Assembly: GCA_965219545.1 (NCBI GenBank)
Contig: CBDCNX010000002.1
Span: 1 to 64,000 of the forward strand
DNA from: JAGQZY01 sp965219545
GTDB lineage: Bacteria; Bdellovibrionota; Bdellovibrionia; Bdellovibrionales; JAGQZY01
Length of the DNA: 64,000 nucleotides
Direction: 5' to 3'
Shown here: one piece after another, positions 9,292 through 18,032 of the stretch
How the letters are laid out: every line of letters starts with the position of its first letter
How positions within the stretch are numbered: the first letter of the stretch is position 1
Program-made: the position numbers and the translations under genes
The notes under the pieces: generated by a model
Database searches by the model: none
What the model was told of the DNA's origin: nothing
Seen by the model: the letters and a program-made list of their open reading frames with translations, nothing else

Positions 9292-12200
9292 ATGACAAAA
9301 CAGATTTTTAAAATTCTTTTCTTTATTTTATTCGGCTTTGGCCTTTTGGTTTCAGTCAGTTGCAGTGACTCCAAACCTGTGGCAAAACTGCCAACAGATC
9401 CCCCTGAGCCACCGGAAACCAGAATCATTTTCGTTGTTGATGTTCGTTCCAACTCCCCCACAAGTGTCACCAATCCGGGATTTATTATCAAACAATTACC
9501 AGACCTCCCCCTGGCTGTTTCCCTCTATCAGGGACTCTTGCCCTCATCCGGTTGCAGTGATCCCTATTTAATATTGCTGGACTCTGTTTCAGTGGATGCC
9601 TCCACAAGTGAAGTCACCATGAACCCGTCTTTAAATTTACTGGAAAATCGTGTCTATAAGTTTTTTTCTAAAATTGAGGGGGAGGGAATTTCAAACGTAT
9701 GTATTGAACTGAAGTATATTATAGACACCATAGCCCCAAGGATTGTGGCCGACACTGACACAGGCACAGATCCCATGGCAAATGATGACATCCCACGGAT
9801 GTCCAAAACATGGACCTGGTCCTGTGTGGACAGGGACGGCACAAGCTGTGAGTATCGCTACAAAATTGATGACACCCCTCTGTCTTCGGGGACATCTTGC
9901 GAAACCCATGTTTTTTCTTCCGGTGATCCCTACTCCAACACTGCCACCGCCACAAAAACCGGAGGTGACGGAAAGCACTGTATCCACATTCAGGCCAAAG
10001 ACGAAGCGGGAAACCAGTCCACTGTTGTCAGTGTCTACGCCACATTGGATAATACACCTTCTGTAATTTCAGAGGTGAGTATTCCTTCAAAAACCTACGC
10101 CGGTGGGGATCGAATGGATTTCACGGTGATTTTCAACGAACCCATTACAGTGACAGGCACCCCCCGTATTTCCATGACCCTTGACGGGGGAGTTTCTTCC
10201 CAGACAAGGTATGCAGAGTATTATCAGGGTTCCGGGTCAACAAGTCTGATTTTTCGTTACCAGGTGATCCCGGAGGACAGTGACAGTGATGGCATAGCAA
10301 TGGCAGACTCCATTGATCTCAACTCCGGAACCCTGGTGGATGAGGCGGGCAATGGAGCGACATTGACATTCACCGATGGGAATAAGCCCGACAATTTGTT
10401 CAATGTTCTTGTCAGTGGAAGTGATCCCAATGTGATCCTGTCACTGACAAATCTATCCGTTGATGAGAACGGAGGCACAGGGACTTACACAGTAAAACTT
10501 AACAGTCAGCCCACCGGAACAGTAACAGTGACCCTTGGAAGCAGTGATACAGATGTGGTCACAGTGACTCCGGCCAGCCTGAGCTTTGAGGCTGATAACA
10601 GCAATGGTAAGCTCTGGAGCAATCCCCAAACAGTGACAATCACAGGGGTGAATAACGATATTGATGACGATGCGGGAGGTGGTTCTTCAAGGACAGCCAA
10701 TGTCACCCATACTGTGACAAGCACTGATACGGACTATGGCGGTTTAACAGTCAGTCCCGTGAATGTCACCTCTGTGGATGATGATGACATTGGTTCCATC
10801 CAACTGACAGTCACTCCCACAAGAGTGAATGAACATGATGAGAGTTCCTCAAACACCCAGGCAAACAATACGGAAACTGTCACAGTAACAGCGGAATTTC
10901 AGGGAGGCACCAGTGCCGATGTGAGATTGTCAGGTGATCTGAGCATTACAACCTCTGTGAAAGCGGGTACGGCCCAAACTGAAGATTTCACTGCTGTCTC
11001 TGATTTTGATATAAGTATTCCGGCAGGAAACAATCAGGCAGAGGGGACTTTCGATCTGAGAGTTGTTGATGATCTTGTGGATGAGGACGAAGAGACTCTT
11101 TTGGTGAGGGGTTCAACCTCCCTTGGTTTGGTAGTGAATCCCGCCACCATAACCCTTGTGGACAATGATGAGAAGGGTGTGACAATTTCCGAGACATCCC
11201 TGGTTGTTTATGAGGACGGTGGCACAGGGACTTATGACGTGCAACTGGAAACACAACCCACTGGTCCTGTGACGATTCACATTGCCAGCTCTGATGCGTC
11301 CGTGGTCACAGTGTCTCCGACTCTCCTGACCTTTGATCCTGATGACAGCAACAACCAAATTTGGAGCAACCCCCAAACAGTGACAATCACAGGGGTTGAT
11401 GACAATATTGACAATGATGCCGGAAACAATTTCCTGCGTACTGCAAACATCACACACAACGTGATCAGTGTTGATACCGTTTACCACGCTATAAACGTGG
11501 CCTCGGTAAACGTGACCTCACAGGACGACGAGGGCCTTCCTGAAAGCCCTGTAACTTTCTCACAATCCTCACTGTCCGTTCATGAAGGCGATCAGGTGAC
11601 CTACACTGTGAAACTGGAAAGTGAACCCACTGCCGCTCCCTCCGTGACAGTGGAACTCACAAGTGATGATACGAGTACAGCCAACGTGTCACCCTCCACA
11701 CTGACCTTTGAGGCTGATGATACCAATGGTAAACTCTGGAGTAACCCACAAACTGTCACTGTCACAGGAGTGACTGACTCAACATCCACAAACAATCGAC
11801 AAACCACAATTGCGAACCAAATAACCGGAAAAAGTCCAAAAAACTTGCCAATCACTGTCTTTCATAACCTCGTAAGCATTTCTGAACCGGATGGAGACGG
11901 TTCGGACTTGCCCGATGACAATACAACAAGAGGCCAGGTTGCTGTTGGCGGCTCAGCCACTGGAGATATTTCAACTTTTGAGGATAAGGACTGGTTTAAA
12001 GTTTATTTTAAAAGCGGAAGGCTTTATCGAATCTCAATCCTTGGAAGTAATTACGCCGGCGGCTCCTATCCGGTGGGTGGCACTCTGGACAATCCTTACT
12101 TGAGAGTTTATGACCCAAACAGTACTCTTGTGGGTGAAAATGATGATGCAGATCAATCCTTCCTCTATATCTCAGTACTTGATTTCATACCGGATTCTGA

Positions 12201-12642
12201 TGGTGTTTATTACCTTTCAGCAGGAGGAGGAGGAGTCGATAATGATACAGGCACCTATACTTTACTTGTGGAAGACAGAACTTTGAACCCTCTGATAGTT
12301 CAGTTTGGCCCCCACAGAAGATATTCAGTCACTGAGGGCGACACTATAACAGTGACACTCACCATGGATAGGGAACCGGGGCTTGAACTGGACATTCCCA
12401 TTGAAATAAATAATCTGAATACAGACAGCTCCGACTACACTCTCTACACTTCAGTATCATCTTCATCGAGAAGAGTCCGGTTTGGGTATGACATACAATT
12501 AGATGCTCGTACCATCCTCACCGCCATTGATGACGGTGTCTGGGAAGGTTCTGAAAAACTCTGGTTAAGTTTTGGTCCGTTGCCAGTGGGTGTGGTTGCC
12601 GGTCCGCAAAGCACTGCCACGGTGACCATTACTGATCAGTGA
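9292..12642 (+). CDS. Large surface lipoprotein with Calx-beta-like repeats
   Basis: A 1116-residue exported protein, anchored by a lipobox cysteine at residue 24 (LLVSVSC). Residues 150-250 carry paired cysteines and a DxDGTSCEYRYKID segment like Ig/cadherin modules. Residues about 375-490, 625-735 and 765-850 are repeated beta-sandwich modules with the signature LSVDENGGTGTYTVKL, then SFEADNSNGKLWSNPQTVTITGV. About 890-1015 resembles a pre-peptidase C-terminal domain (DWFKVYF, SGVYYLSAGG-type strands), and the end is another Calx-beta module (SVTEGDTITVTLTM). Acidic Dx(D/N) clusters suggest Ca2+ binding. No enzyme domain is seen. Adhesion or matrix roles are common for such proteins, but here that is inference. 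Confidence 0.82.
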   Translation: MTKQIFKILFFILFGFGLLVSVSCSDSKPVAKLPTDPPEPPETRIIFVVDVRSNSPTSVTNPGFIIKQLPDLPLAVSLYQGLLPSSGCSDPYLILLDSVSVDASTSEVTMNPSLNLLENRVYKFFSKIEGEGISNVCIELKYIIDTIAPRIVADTDTGTDPMANDDIPRMSKTWTWSCVDRDGTSCEYRYKIDDTPLSSGTSCETHVFSSGDPYSNTATATKTGGDGKHCIHIQAKDEAGNQSTVVSVYATLDNTPSVISEVSIPSKTYAGGDRMDFTVIFNEPITVTGTPRISMTLDGGVSSQTRYAEYYQGSGSTSLIFRYQVIPEDSDSDGIAMADSIDLNSGTLVDEAGNGATLTFTDGNKPDNLFNVLVSGSDPNVILSLTNLSVDENGGTGTYTVKLNSQPTGTVTVTLGSSDTDVVTVTPASLSFEADNSNGKLWSNPQTVTITGVNNDIDDDAGGGSSRTANVTHTVTSTDTDYGGLTVSPVNVTSVDDDDIGSIQLTVTPTRVNEHDESSSNTQANNTETVTVTAEFQGGTSADVRLSGDLSITTSVKAGTAQTEDFTAVSDFDISIPAGNNQAEGTFDLRVVDDLVDEDEETLLVRGSTSLGLVVNPATITLVDNDEKGVTISETSLVVYEDGGTGTYDVQLETQPTGPVTIHIASSDASVVTVSPTLLTFDPDDSNNQIWSNPQTVTITGVDDNIDNDAGNNFLRTANITHNVISVDTVYHAINVASVNVTSQDDEGLPESPVTFSQSSLSVHEGDQVTYTVKLESEPTAAPSVTVELTSDDTSTANVSPSTLTFEADDTNGKLWSNPQTVTVTGVTDSTSTNNRQTTIANQITGKSPKNLPITVFHNLVSISEPDGDGSDLPDDNTTRGQVAVGGSATGDISTFEDKDWFKVYFKSGRLYRISILGSNYAGGSYPVGGTLDNPYLRVYDPNSTLVGENDDADQSFLYISVLDFIPDSDGVYYLSAGGGGVDNDTGTYTLLVEDRTLNPLIVQFGPHRRYSVTEGDTITVTLTMDREPGLELDIPIEINNLNTDSSDYTLYTSVSSSSRRVRFGYDIQLDARTILTAIDDGVWEGSEKLWLSFGPLPVGVVAGPQSTATVTITDQ

Positions 12643-12662
12643 CAATCTAACGCAAGGAAAAA

Positions 12663-12722
12663 AGACCATTTGATTTAAGCTGATTTTCTTAATGAGAAAG
12701 CCTGGCTTAAAACAAGTGGTCT
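12663..12722. repeat. Imperfect inverted repeat after the Calx-beta gene
   Basis: AGACCATTTGATTTAAGC at 12663-12680 pairs with GCTTAAAACAAGTGGTCT at 12705-12722 (16 of 18 positions, 24-base loop). The right arm is the reverse complement of the GAGACCACTTGTTTTAA motif also found at 23039-23055 and 46556-46572. It starts about 20 bp after the stop codon and may end transcripts, but it lacks a clear U-tract. Confidence 0.55.
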
Positions 12723-12771
12723 CTTATAACCAGCCTTTCCTTCCTTGGGCTGGAGCTGCCACTTCTGTAAA

Positions 12772-12798
12772 AAGATCCTGAAATTGTACTAAGTCAGT
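12772..12798 (-). repeat. Family-2 repeat fragment
   Basis: AGATCCTGAAATTGTACTAAGTCA matches the outer end of the family-2 copy at 50455-50575 almost base for base. It abuts the IS91 remnant. Confidence 0.5.
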
Positions 12799-13014
12799 TA
12801 CAAACGACACCAACCGGAAAAAACTCTTCTTTACAATCTTATCCAGGAAAACCTTCTGAACTTCTACCAGCAAATGGACAGGGACTATGAAAAGGGAATT
12901 CCCTGTTTTGTGAAAAAAGAATTTGACGAGTTTCTCAAGTGCGGAGTTCTGGCCCATGGGTTTCTAAGAGTTCAATGCACATCCTGCAAGCATGAAAAGT
13001 TTGTGGCCTTTAGT
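12793..13014 (+). mobile_element. IS91-family transposase, N-terminal remnant
   Basis: The open frame from 12793 encodes YKRHQPEKTLLYNLIQENLL, a run typical of the start of IS91/IS801 Y2 transposases. It then carries FYQQMDRDYEKGIPCFVKKEF and the first half of the zinc-binding domain (RVQCTSCKHEKFVAFS). The second cysteine pair and the whole HUH catalytic part are missing: the frame runs into the 3' end of the opposite-strand gene at 13018. It is a dead fragment. Confidence 0.7.
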
Positions 13015-13017
13015 TTT

Positions 13018-13785
13018 TTATTGGGGATCAAAAAGATACCATCCTGTTTGAAATCCTTCTGTAATTTCCATTGATTCAAACACAACCTGAACCGAAGCCT
13101 GCTCAAGGGTTTCATTAAAGACTCCTTCATTTCTTACTACTACACCCGCTTCCATTACGGCTGTGATTGCGGCTTCAACTTCTGGTTCATCTGATGGATA
13201 ATTTCTTGCGACCTCATGGAATTCTGCTATGGCTAATCCCAATGCTTCACTGACAGTATCGTCACCTGAAGGATGTCTTAAATTCACAATAATCAGTCTT
13301 TTGGAATTGTATTTATGTTTAATGACCAGGAAACTTTTCATCCTGTAACCAGCCAGGCTATAAGCTGTAAGCTCATCAGGATGAAAAATAGTGCCGCCGC
13401 CGGAATTAGCCATTGTAATTCTACCCTGTCTAAAGCCGGAAAGAAGCTCAACCATAGACTTGGCCATTCGTACACCATCTTCATAGCAATAGTGTTTCTC
13501 CGCAAACTGGTCCAAATACACTTTTTGTAATGCAGACAGGTTTTGTGGTGAACAAGCACGGGCATCATCATCGGTAGCAGCATCGTCAATACCTATACCG
13601 CTATCCACTACAACCACTCTACCATCAACATCGTCAGCACCAGTGTTACTGCCATCAATTACCACAGTACCAGCACGAGCAGTACCACCACCATCACCAT
13701 CAATAACAGTCGTATCACCAGCAGCGTAAGAATGAACCGCCAATCCAAAAGTCATCAAAAAAACAGGAATGTTAAAAAATTTCAC
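13018..13785 (-). CDS. Secreted protein of unknown function
   Basis: 255 residues with a signal peptide (MKFFNIPVFLMTFGLAVHSYAA) and AGGAGGCC just before the ATG. Residues 23-75 are a low-complexity Gly/Asp/Val-rich stretch (VVIDGSNTGADDVDGR-type). The folded part from about 80 contains two cysteines (RACSPQN, HYCYED) and a mixed alpha/beta pattern. The acidic Gly/Asp segment could bind metal or act as a linker. I do not recognise the family. It follows nuoI by 236 bp on the same strand but is probably a separate unit. Confidence 0.7.
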   Translation of the reverse strand: MKFFNIPVFLMTFGLAVHSYAAGDTTVIDGDGGGTARAGTVVIDGSNTGADDVDGRVVVVDSGIGIDDAATDDDARACSPQNLSALQKVYLDQFAEKHYCYEDGVRMAKSMVELLSGFRQGRITMANSGGGTIFHPDELTAYSLAGYRMKSFLVIKHKYNSKRLIIVNLRHPSGDDTVSEALGLAIAEFHEVARNYPSDEPEVEAAITAVMEAGVVVRNEGVFNETLEQASVQVVFESMEITEGFQTGWYLFDPQ

Positions 13786-14021
13786 AATGGCCTCCTTTAA
13801 TCTTAAACTTCTTCATAAACAGAAAAAGTTTTCATTGTCTTTGTTTAGGAAACTTTTATAAACCAGAAAAAAGTTTTTGCAAACAAAATAATACGCTATG
13901 TAAAAATTTCAAATACAGAAAAATAAGGTTTTCAGAACAGTTTGTCATGGTTGGAGACTTTTTCAGGGCCGATTCGTGGATTTGTTAAAGCGGTAGTCGT
14001 CGATCCCACAACCCTGGAAAT

Positions 14022-14558
14022 TCAAATTCCAAACCGGTGGCGGTCCTTGTCCTCCACCACAGAGGGAATGCCTTTCCCCTCATTGAGATTGGGGCGATAA
14101 GCCAGTTGCTTTATATCGTAAATGAAATTATCCCCGTTGTTTCCCGGAGTCTGCCATTCCGGTCCCATGCGGATGGCATCCACCGGACAGGCTTCCTCGC
14201 AATAACCACAAAAGACACAACGGAGAATATCAATTTCATAATTGATGGGATATTTTTCCACTGTGGGGTCTTCATCCTCGGAAGCCACAATGTTTATACA
14301 ATCAGCCGGACAGGCTGTGGCACACAACATACAGGCCGTACACCGAATGTCCCCATCGGCCTTGACTGTGAGAACATGATTTCCCTTAAAACGGGGGGAG
14401 TATTCATACTTCTCTTCCGGATAATTGAGAGTGGCCATTTTTTTGCGATAAATAATATTTTTTATCATGGTCTGAAAGGTGAAAATCATTCCTGAAAAAA
14501 TTCCCGGAAGATACCACAAACTACTTGTTTTTGGCTTCTGTACTCGAATCACACTCAT
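14022..14558 (-). CDS. nuoI: NADH-quinone oxidoreductase subunit I
   Basis: Carries two [4Fe-4S] clusters (N6a/b) that pass electrons towards quinone in complex I. Both ferredoxin motifs are complete: CTACMLCATACPADC and CVFCGYCEEACPVDA. The open frame reaches back to 14693, but the right start is the ATG at 14558 (MSVIRVQ), which has AGAGG 8 bases upstream and gives 178 residues. It is the last gene of the nuoB-CD-E-F-G-I run, 25 bp after nuoG. nuoH, which usually sits between G and I, is absent. Confidence 0.93.
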   Translation of the reverse strand: MSVIRVQKPKTSSLWYLPGIFSGMIFTFQTMIKNIIYRKKMATLNYPEEKYEYSPRFKGNHVLTVKADGDIRCTACMLCATACPADCINIVASEDEDPTVEKYPINYEIDILRCVFCGYCEEACPVDAIRMGPEWQTPGNNGDNFIYDIKQLAYRPNLNEGKGIPSVVEDKDRHRFGI

Positions 14559-14583
14559 AAAATATCCTCTTGTTTTAAACTGT

Positions 14584-16155
14584 CTAAAACAGATGGTCTT
14601 TTTGGTGAACAAACTCATTGGCCACCGAATAAAAATTCTCTGTTTCCGTTTGTGTCGCATTTTCACCTTTAAGAATTCGGGCAACTTCAACAAGACTCAA
14701 AGCTTTTTTTACAAAGATATCCACCTTCTCAAACTTTTGTTTTTTTCCTTCAAAATTAACAAAGGTTCCCGATTTTTCCACAGCTGTTTTTACTGGTATA
14801 AAATGAAAATGACCTTTATCAAGCTCAGCTTCCTCCACCTGACAGGCGGAAAACCAAATCACTTTTTTTGCCTTGGCAAAAATTTCAGATTTTTCCTTAA
14901 TATCATCAAAGACCCATTGGTTTTCAGGACCCAGGACCATCACAAGATCAAAATCTGACAAGTCAGTGATTTGTTTTTTTGGAGTGATGGACATTTTTTT
15001 AAAAACCTCCAAAAGCCCTTTTGTATTGGGATTCTTATCACCCCGGACAAGAAGACCGTCAAAATCATTGAGTTTGTTCTCGTGATTGATCCAGTGATAA
15101 ATAGGATCTCCTCCAAATTTTTCTTTCCAAAAACCCAGAAAAGCCTCATGCTCCTCAAGACTGTACTGACCGGTGATAACCAGAGCGGCTTTTTCATACT
15201 GGGAAAGATTTTTTGATAAAGTCATCAATGAATCCACAGGGTCTTTGTGCTGAACCTGACTTTCATTGAAATGAATCGCTTCAGTCAGACGGTTTTGTTT
15301 TTTTATGACTTTTTGGCTTTCTCTTTTTCCTGAAAACTCCATACTCAAAGGATTGGTGGCTTTGTAAATGTCCCTTCCCTCATCACACATCCAGTAACCA
15401 TTGACCTCGGAGTGTCTGGGGTTGACTCTCCACAAACCCTCTTTATTAAAAAAAACATCCACGGAACAGCCCGTGGAACACCCTGTACAAATGGAGGGTT
15501 TGTCCTTTAAAAACCAGACCCTTTGACGAAATCGAAAATCCTTTGAAGTCAAAGCCCCCACGGGACAAATATCAACCGTGTTCACTGAATAGTTGTTATT
15601 GAGGGGTTTTCCGGCATAAGTCCCTATTTCACTGTGATCGCCCCTCTGAAAAATACCCAGTTCATGGGTTTTTGAAACCTCTTCTGTAAAACGCACACAA
15701 CGGGAACAGAGAATACAACGTTCCGAATCCAGAACAATTTTTTCCCCAAGATCCACCACTTTTTTCTTTTTCACTTTTTGTTCACCCATTTTTGAATCGT
15801 ACTGGCCAAATTTCATATACTGATCCTGCAATCCGCATTCCCCGGCCTGATCACAGATGGGACAATCCAAAGGATGATTGATAAGATGAAAATCAAGACC
15901 CCATTTCACAGCATCCCTGACCTTCTCACTTTGATTTGTAATGACCATACCTTCAGTCACAGGAATGTTACAGGCAATTTGCAAACGGGGGTTGCCCTCA
16001 ATTTCAACCATACAGAGGCGGCAAACACCGGCCACACTGAGACCCGGATGCCAGCAGTAATAGGCAATGTCCTCATTGAGTTTTTTAAAAGCCTGAATGA
16101 TGGATGTTCCCTCCTCCACTTCCAGTTCCTTATTGTTAATTTTACATTTAATCAT
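14584..16155 (-). CDS. nuoG: NADH-quinone oxidoreductase subunit G
   Basis: Largest peripheral-arm subunit. The N-terminal 2Fe-2S ferredoxin domain has CWHPGLSVAGVCRLC. The His-Cys region is HPLDCPICDQAGECGLQD, then CILCSRCVRF and CPVGAL, then CTGCSTGC of the 4Fe-4S MopB-type domain. At 524 residues it is shorter than many NuoG proteins (about 700-900), and the molybdopterin-like C-terminal part is reduced, as in several shorter bacterial forms. ATG at 16155 overlaps the nuoF stop (TGATG), so the two are translationally coupled. Confidence 0.92.
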   Translation of the reverse strand: MIKCKINNKELEVEEGTSIIQAFKKLNEDIAYYCWHPGLSVAGVCRLCMVEIEGNPRLQIACNIPVTEGMVITNQSEKVRDAVKWGLDFHLINHPLDCPICDQAGECGLQDQYMKFGQYDSKMGEQKVKKKKVVDLGEKIVLDSERCILCSRCVRFTEEVSKTHELGIFQRGDHSEIGTYAGKPLNNNYSVNTVDICPVGALTSKDFRFRQRVWFLKDKPSICTGCSTGCSVDVFFNKEGLWRVNPRHSEVNGYWMCDEGRDIYKATNPLSMEFSGKRESQKVIKKQNRLTEAIHFNESQVQHKDPVDSLMTLSKNLSQYEKAALVITGQYSLEEHEAFLGFWKEKFGGDPIYHWINHENKLNDFDGLLVRGDKNPNTKGLLEVFKKMSITPKKQITDLSDFDLVMVLGPENQWVFDDIKEKSEIFAKAKKVIWFSACQVEEAELDKGHFHFIPVKTAVEKSGTFVNFEGKKQKFEKVDIFVKKALSLVEVARILKGENATQTETENFYSVANEFVHQKDHLF

Positions 16156-17429
16156 CAATGTTTGCTTCCCCTTACTTTTGAATAACCTTTTTCAACAAAA
16201 AACTCGAACTCATCCCGGAATTTTGGAACAAAACTCAAAACAGGCAGAGCCGCCGCATCGGAAAGGGCACAGATGGTCCGTCCCTTCATCTGATCGGCCA
16301 CTTCACAGAGTAAATCAATATCACTGACACTGGCTTGTCCGTTTACAATACTTGAACAGAGTTTATGTAACCAGCCTGTTCCCTCCCGACAGGGAGTGCA
16401 TTGTCCACAGGACTCATGATGATAGAAATGGGAAATGACTTTCAACATATCAACCATGCAACGGGTTTCATCCATAACAACAATGGAACCGGAACCCAGC
16501 ATGGTTCCCATCTCAGCCAGACATTCATAGTCAAGGGTCGCCCTCCCGGATTCTTCAGCATTGATAACAGGAGCCGAGGTTCCACCTGGGATAACAGCCT
16601 TGAGTATTCCGCCTCCCTTAATTCCACCACATTCCTCATTGATAATATCCATGAGTTTATAGCCCATGGGAACTTCGTAATTTCCGGGTTTGCTCACATC
16701 ACCGGAAACGGAGAAAAGTTTGGTTCCGGCGGATTTTTCCGTTCCATACCGGCGGTAGGCTTTGGCCCCATCCCGCACAATGTATTTCACCGCCGCCAGA
16801 GTCTCCACATTGTTCACAATGGTGGGTTTTTTCAGATAACCCTGAACAGCGGGGAAAGGAGGCTTGAGTTTGGGTTGCCCTTTTTTCCCCTCAAGGGATG
16901 AAATCATTCCCGTCTCTTCCCCGCAAATGTAAGCTCCCGCTCCCGCATAAATATCCATATCATGATGAAAACCGGAATCCAGAATATTTTTACCAAGAAG
17001 GTTGGAGTCATAGGCTTCCTTCAGAGCCTTTTCCAAAACTTTTCTGGCATAAACATATTCTCCCCGAATGTAGATATAGGATTTGGGTGAGCCAATGGCG
17101 AAAGCTGAAATAATCATTCCCTCAATGAGTTGATGGGGGGCTTTTTCCATCATCATACGATCCTTGAAAGTGCAGGGTTCCCCTTCATCGGCATTGCAGA
17201 GAAGATACCGGGTTTCCCCATTGTTGGGTAAAAAAACCCATTTGACTCCCGTGGGGAAACCGGCTCCCCCACGGCCCCTGAGTCCTGAAGCCTTGACCTC
17301 CGCCACAATGTCTTCGGGCTTCATCTTAAAAGCCCGGGACAAAGTCTCATAGCCCCCTTTGGCCTTATAACCCTGAAGAGCCTTAAAACTTTCATCACTG
17401 TAGTGTTGACTTAACAATTTTACTTCCAT
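16155..17429 (-). CDS. nuoF: NADH-quinone oxidoreductase subunit F (NADH-binding)
   Basis: Holds FMN, the NADH site and the first 4Fe-4S cluster. Seen: the glycine-rich RGRGGAGFPTGVKW, CNADEGEPCTFKDR, the GAGAYICGEET segment, and the cluster ligands SCGQCTPCREG near residue 350. 424 residues, normal length. Lies 66 bp after nuoE and overlaps nuoG. Confidence 0.95.
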   Translation of the reverse strand: MEVKLLSQHYSDESFKALQGYKAKGGYETLSRAFKMKPEDIVAEVKASGLRGRGGAGFPTGVKWVFLPNNGETRYLLCNADEGEPCTFKDRMMMEKAPHQLIEGMIISAFAIGSPKSYIYIRGEYVYARKVLEKALKEAYDSNLLGKNILDSGFHHDMDIYAGAGAYICGEETGMISSLEGKKGQPKLKPPFPAVQGYLKKPTIVNNVETLAAVKYIVRDGAKAYRRYGTEKSAGTKLFSVSGDVSKPGNYEVPMGYKLMDIINEECGGIKGGGILKAVIPGGTSAPVINAEESGRATLDYECLAEMGTMLGSGSIVVMDETRCMVDMLKVISHFYHHESCGQCTPCREGTGWLHKLCSSIVNGQASVSDIDLLCEVADQMKGRTICALSDAAALPVLSFVPKFRDEFEFFVEKGYSKVRGSKH

Positions 17430-17495
17430 TTGTTTAGCTCCCCTCTGTTAATGGGATTGATCGCATTTGAATTTTCGGAGTTTTTCTCAATGCCT

Positions 17496-17969
17496 TCAAT
17501 CCAATTCCCTTAACAGCTTATGGGCTGATTCCGTGGTTAAGTCCTCGTAATAGTTTTCATTGATTTGCATCATGGGGACCTTGTCACAGGCCCCAAGACA
17601 TTCCACCCTTGTGAAAGTGAAACGACCGTCTTTTGTCATCTCCCCTTCTTTTACATTGTACTCCTTGAGAAAACTGTCTGTCATTTCACGGGTTCCGGCC
17701 ATGGCACAGGCCACATTACAACAAACCTGGATATGATATTTCCCCACCGGTTTTTTGTTAAACATGGTGTAGAAATGAAAAACCTCATTGATGCGGGCTT
17801 CGGGAATCTTCATCAACTCACTGAGATGGGAGATGGCCTCTTCACAAATCCAACCTTTGTTTTCCTTTTGAACCTGATAAAGGGCTGGAATAATGGCAGA
17901 CTCAATGGTCTCGTAACGACTCAATTCCTTTCTTACAAATTCTCTTCCCTCACTGGACAGTTCAAACAC
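17496..17969 (-). CDS. nuoE: NADH-quinone oxidoreductase subunit E
   Basis: Thioredoxin-fold 2Fe-2S subunit that pairs with NuoF. Cluster ligands are visible as CCNVACAM and VECLGACDKVP. 157 residues, normal for the family. Lies between nuoCD and nuoF with short gaps (63 and 66 bp). Confidence 0.93.
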   Translation of the reverse strand: MFELSSEGREFVRKELSRYETIESAIIPALYQVQKENKGWICEEAISHLSELMKIPEARINEVFHFYTMFNKKPVGKYHIQVCCNVACAMAGTREMTDSFLKEYNVKEGEMTKDGRFTFTRVECLGACDKVPMMQINENYYEDLTTESAHKLLRELD

Positions 17970-18032
17970 GATTCAACCTCCACTGATCTGAATCAACATA
18001 AAAAACACACTTCATCTTTTAATATCCACCTT

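Noticed and set aside
13980..14045. tRNA-like look of the sequence after nuoI (GCGGTAGTCGTCGATCC ... GGAAATTCAAATTCC)
   Set aside because: No acceptor stem or anticodon arm can be formed, and part lies within the nuoI coding end.
14559..14693. 45-residue N-terminal extension of NuoI
   Set aside because: It overlaps the 3' end of nuoG; the ATG at 14558 has a proper ribosome site and gives family length.
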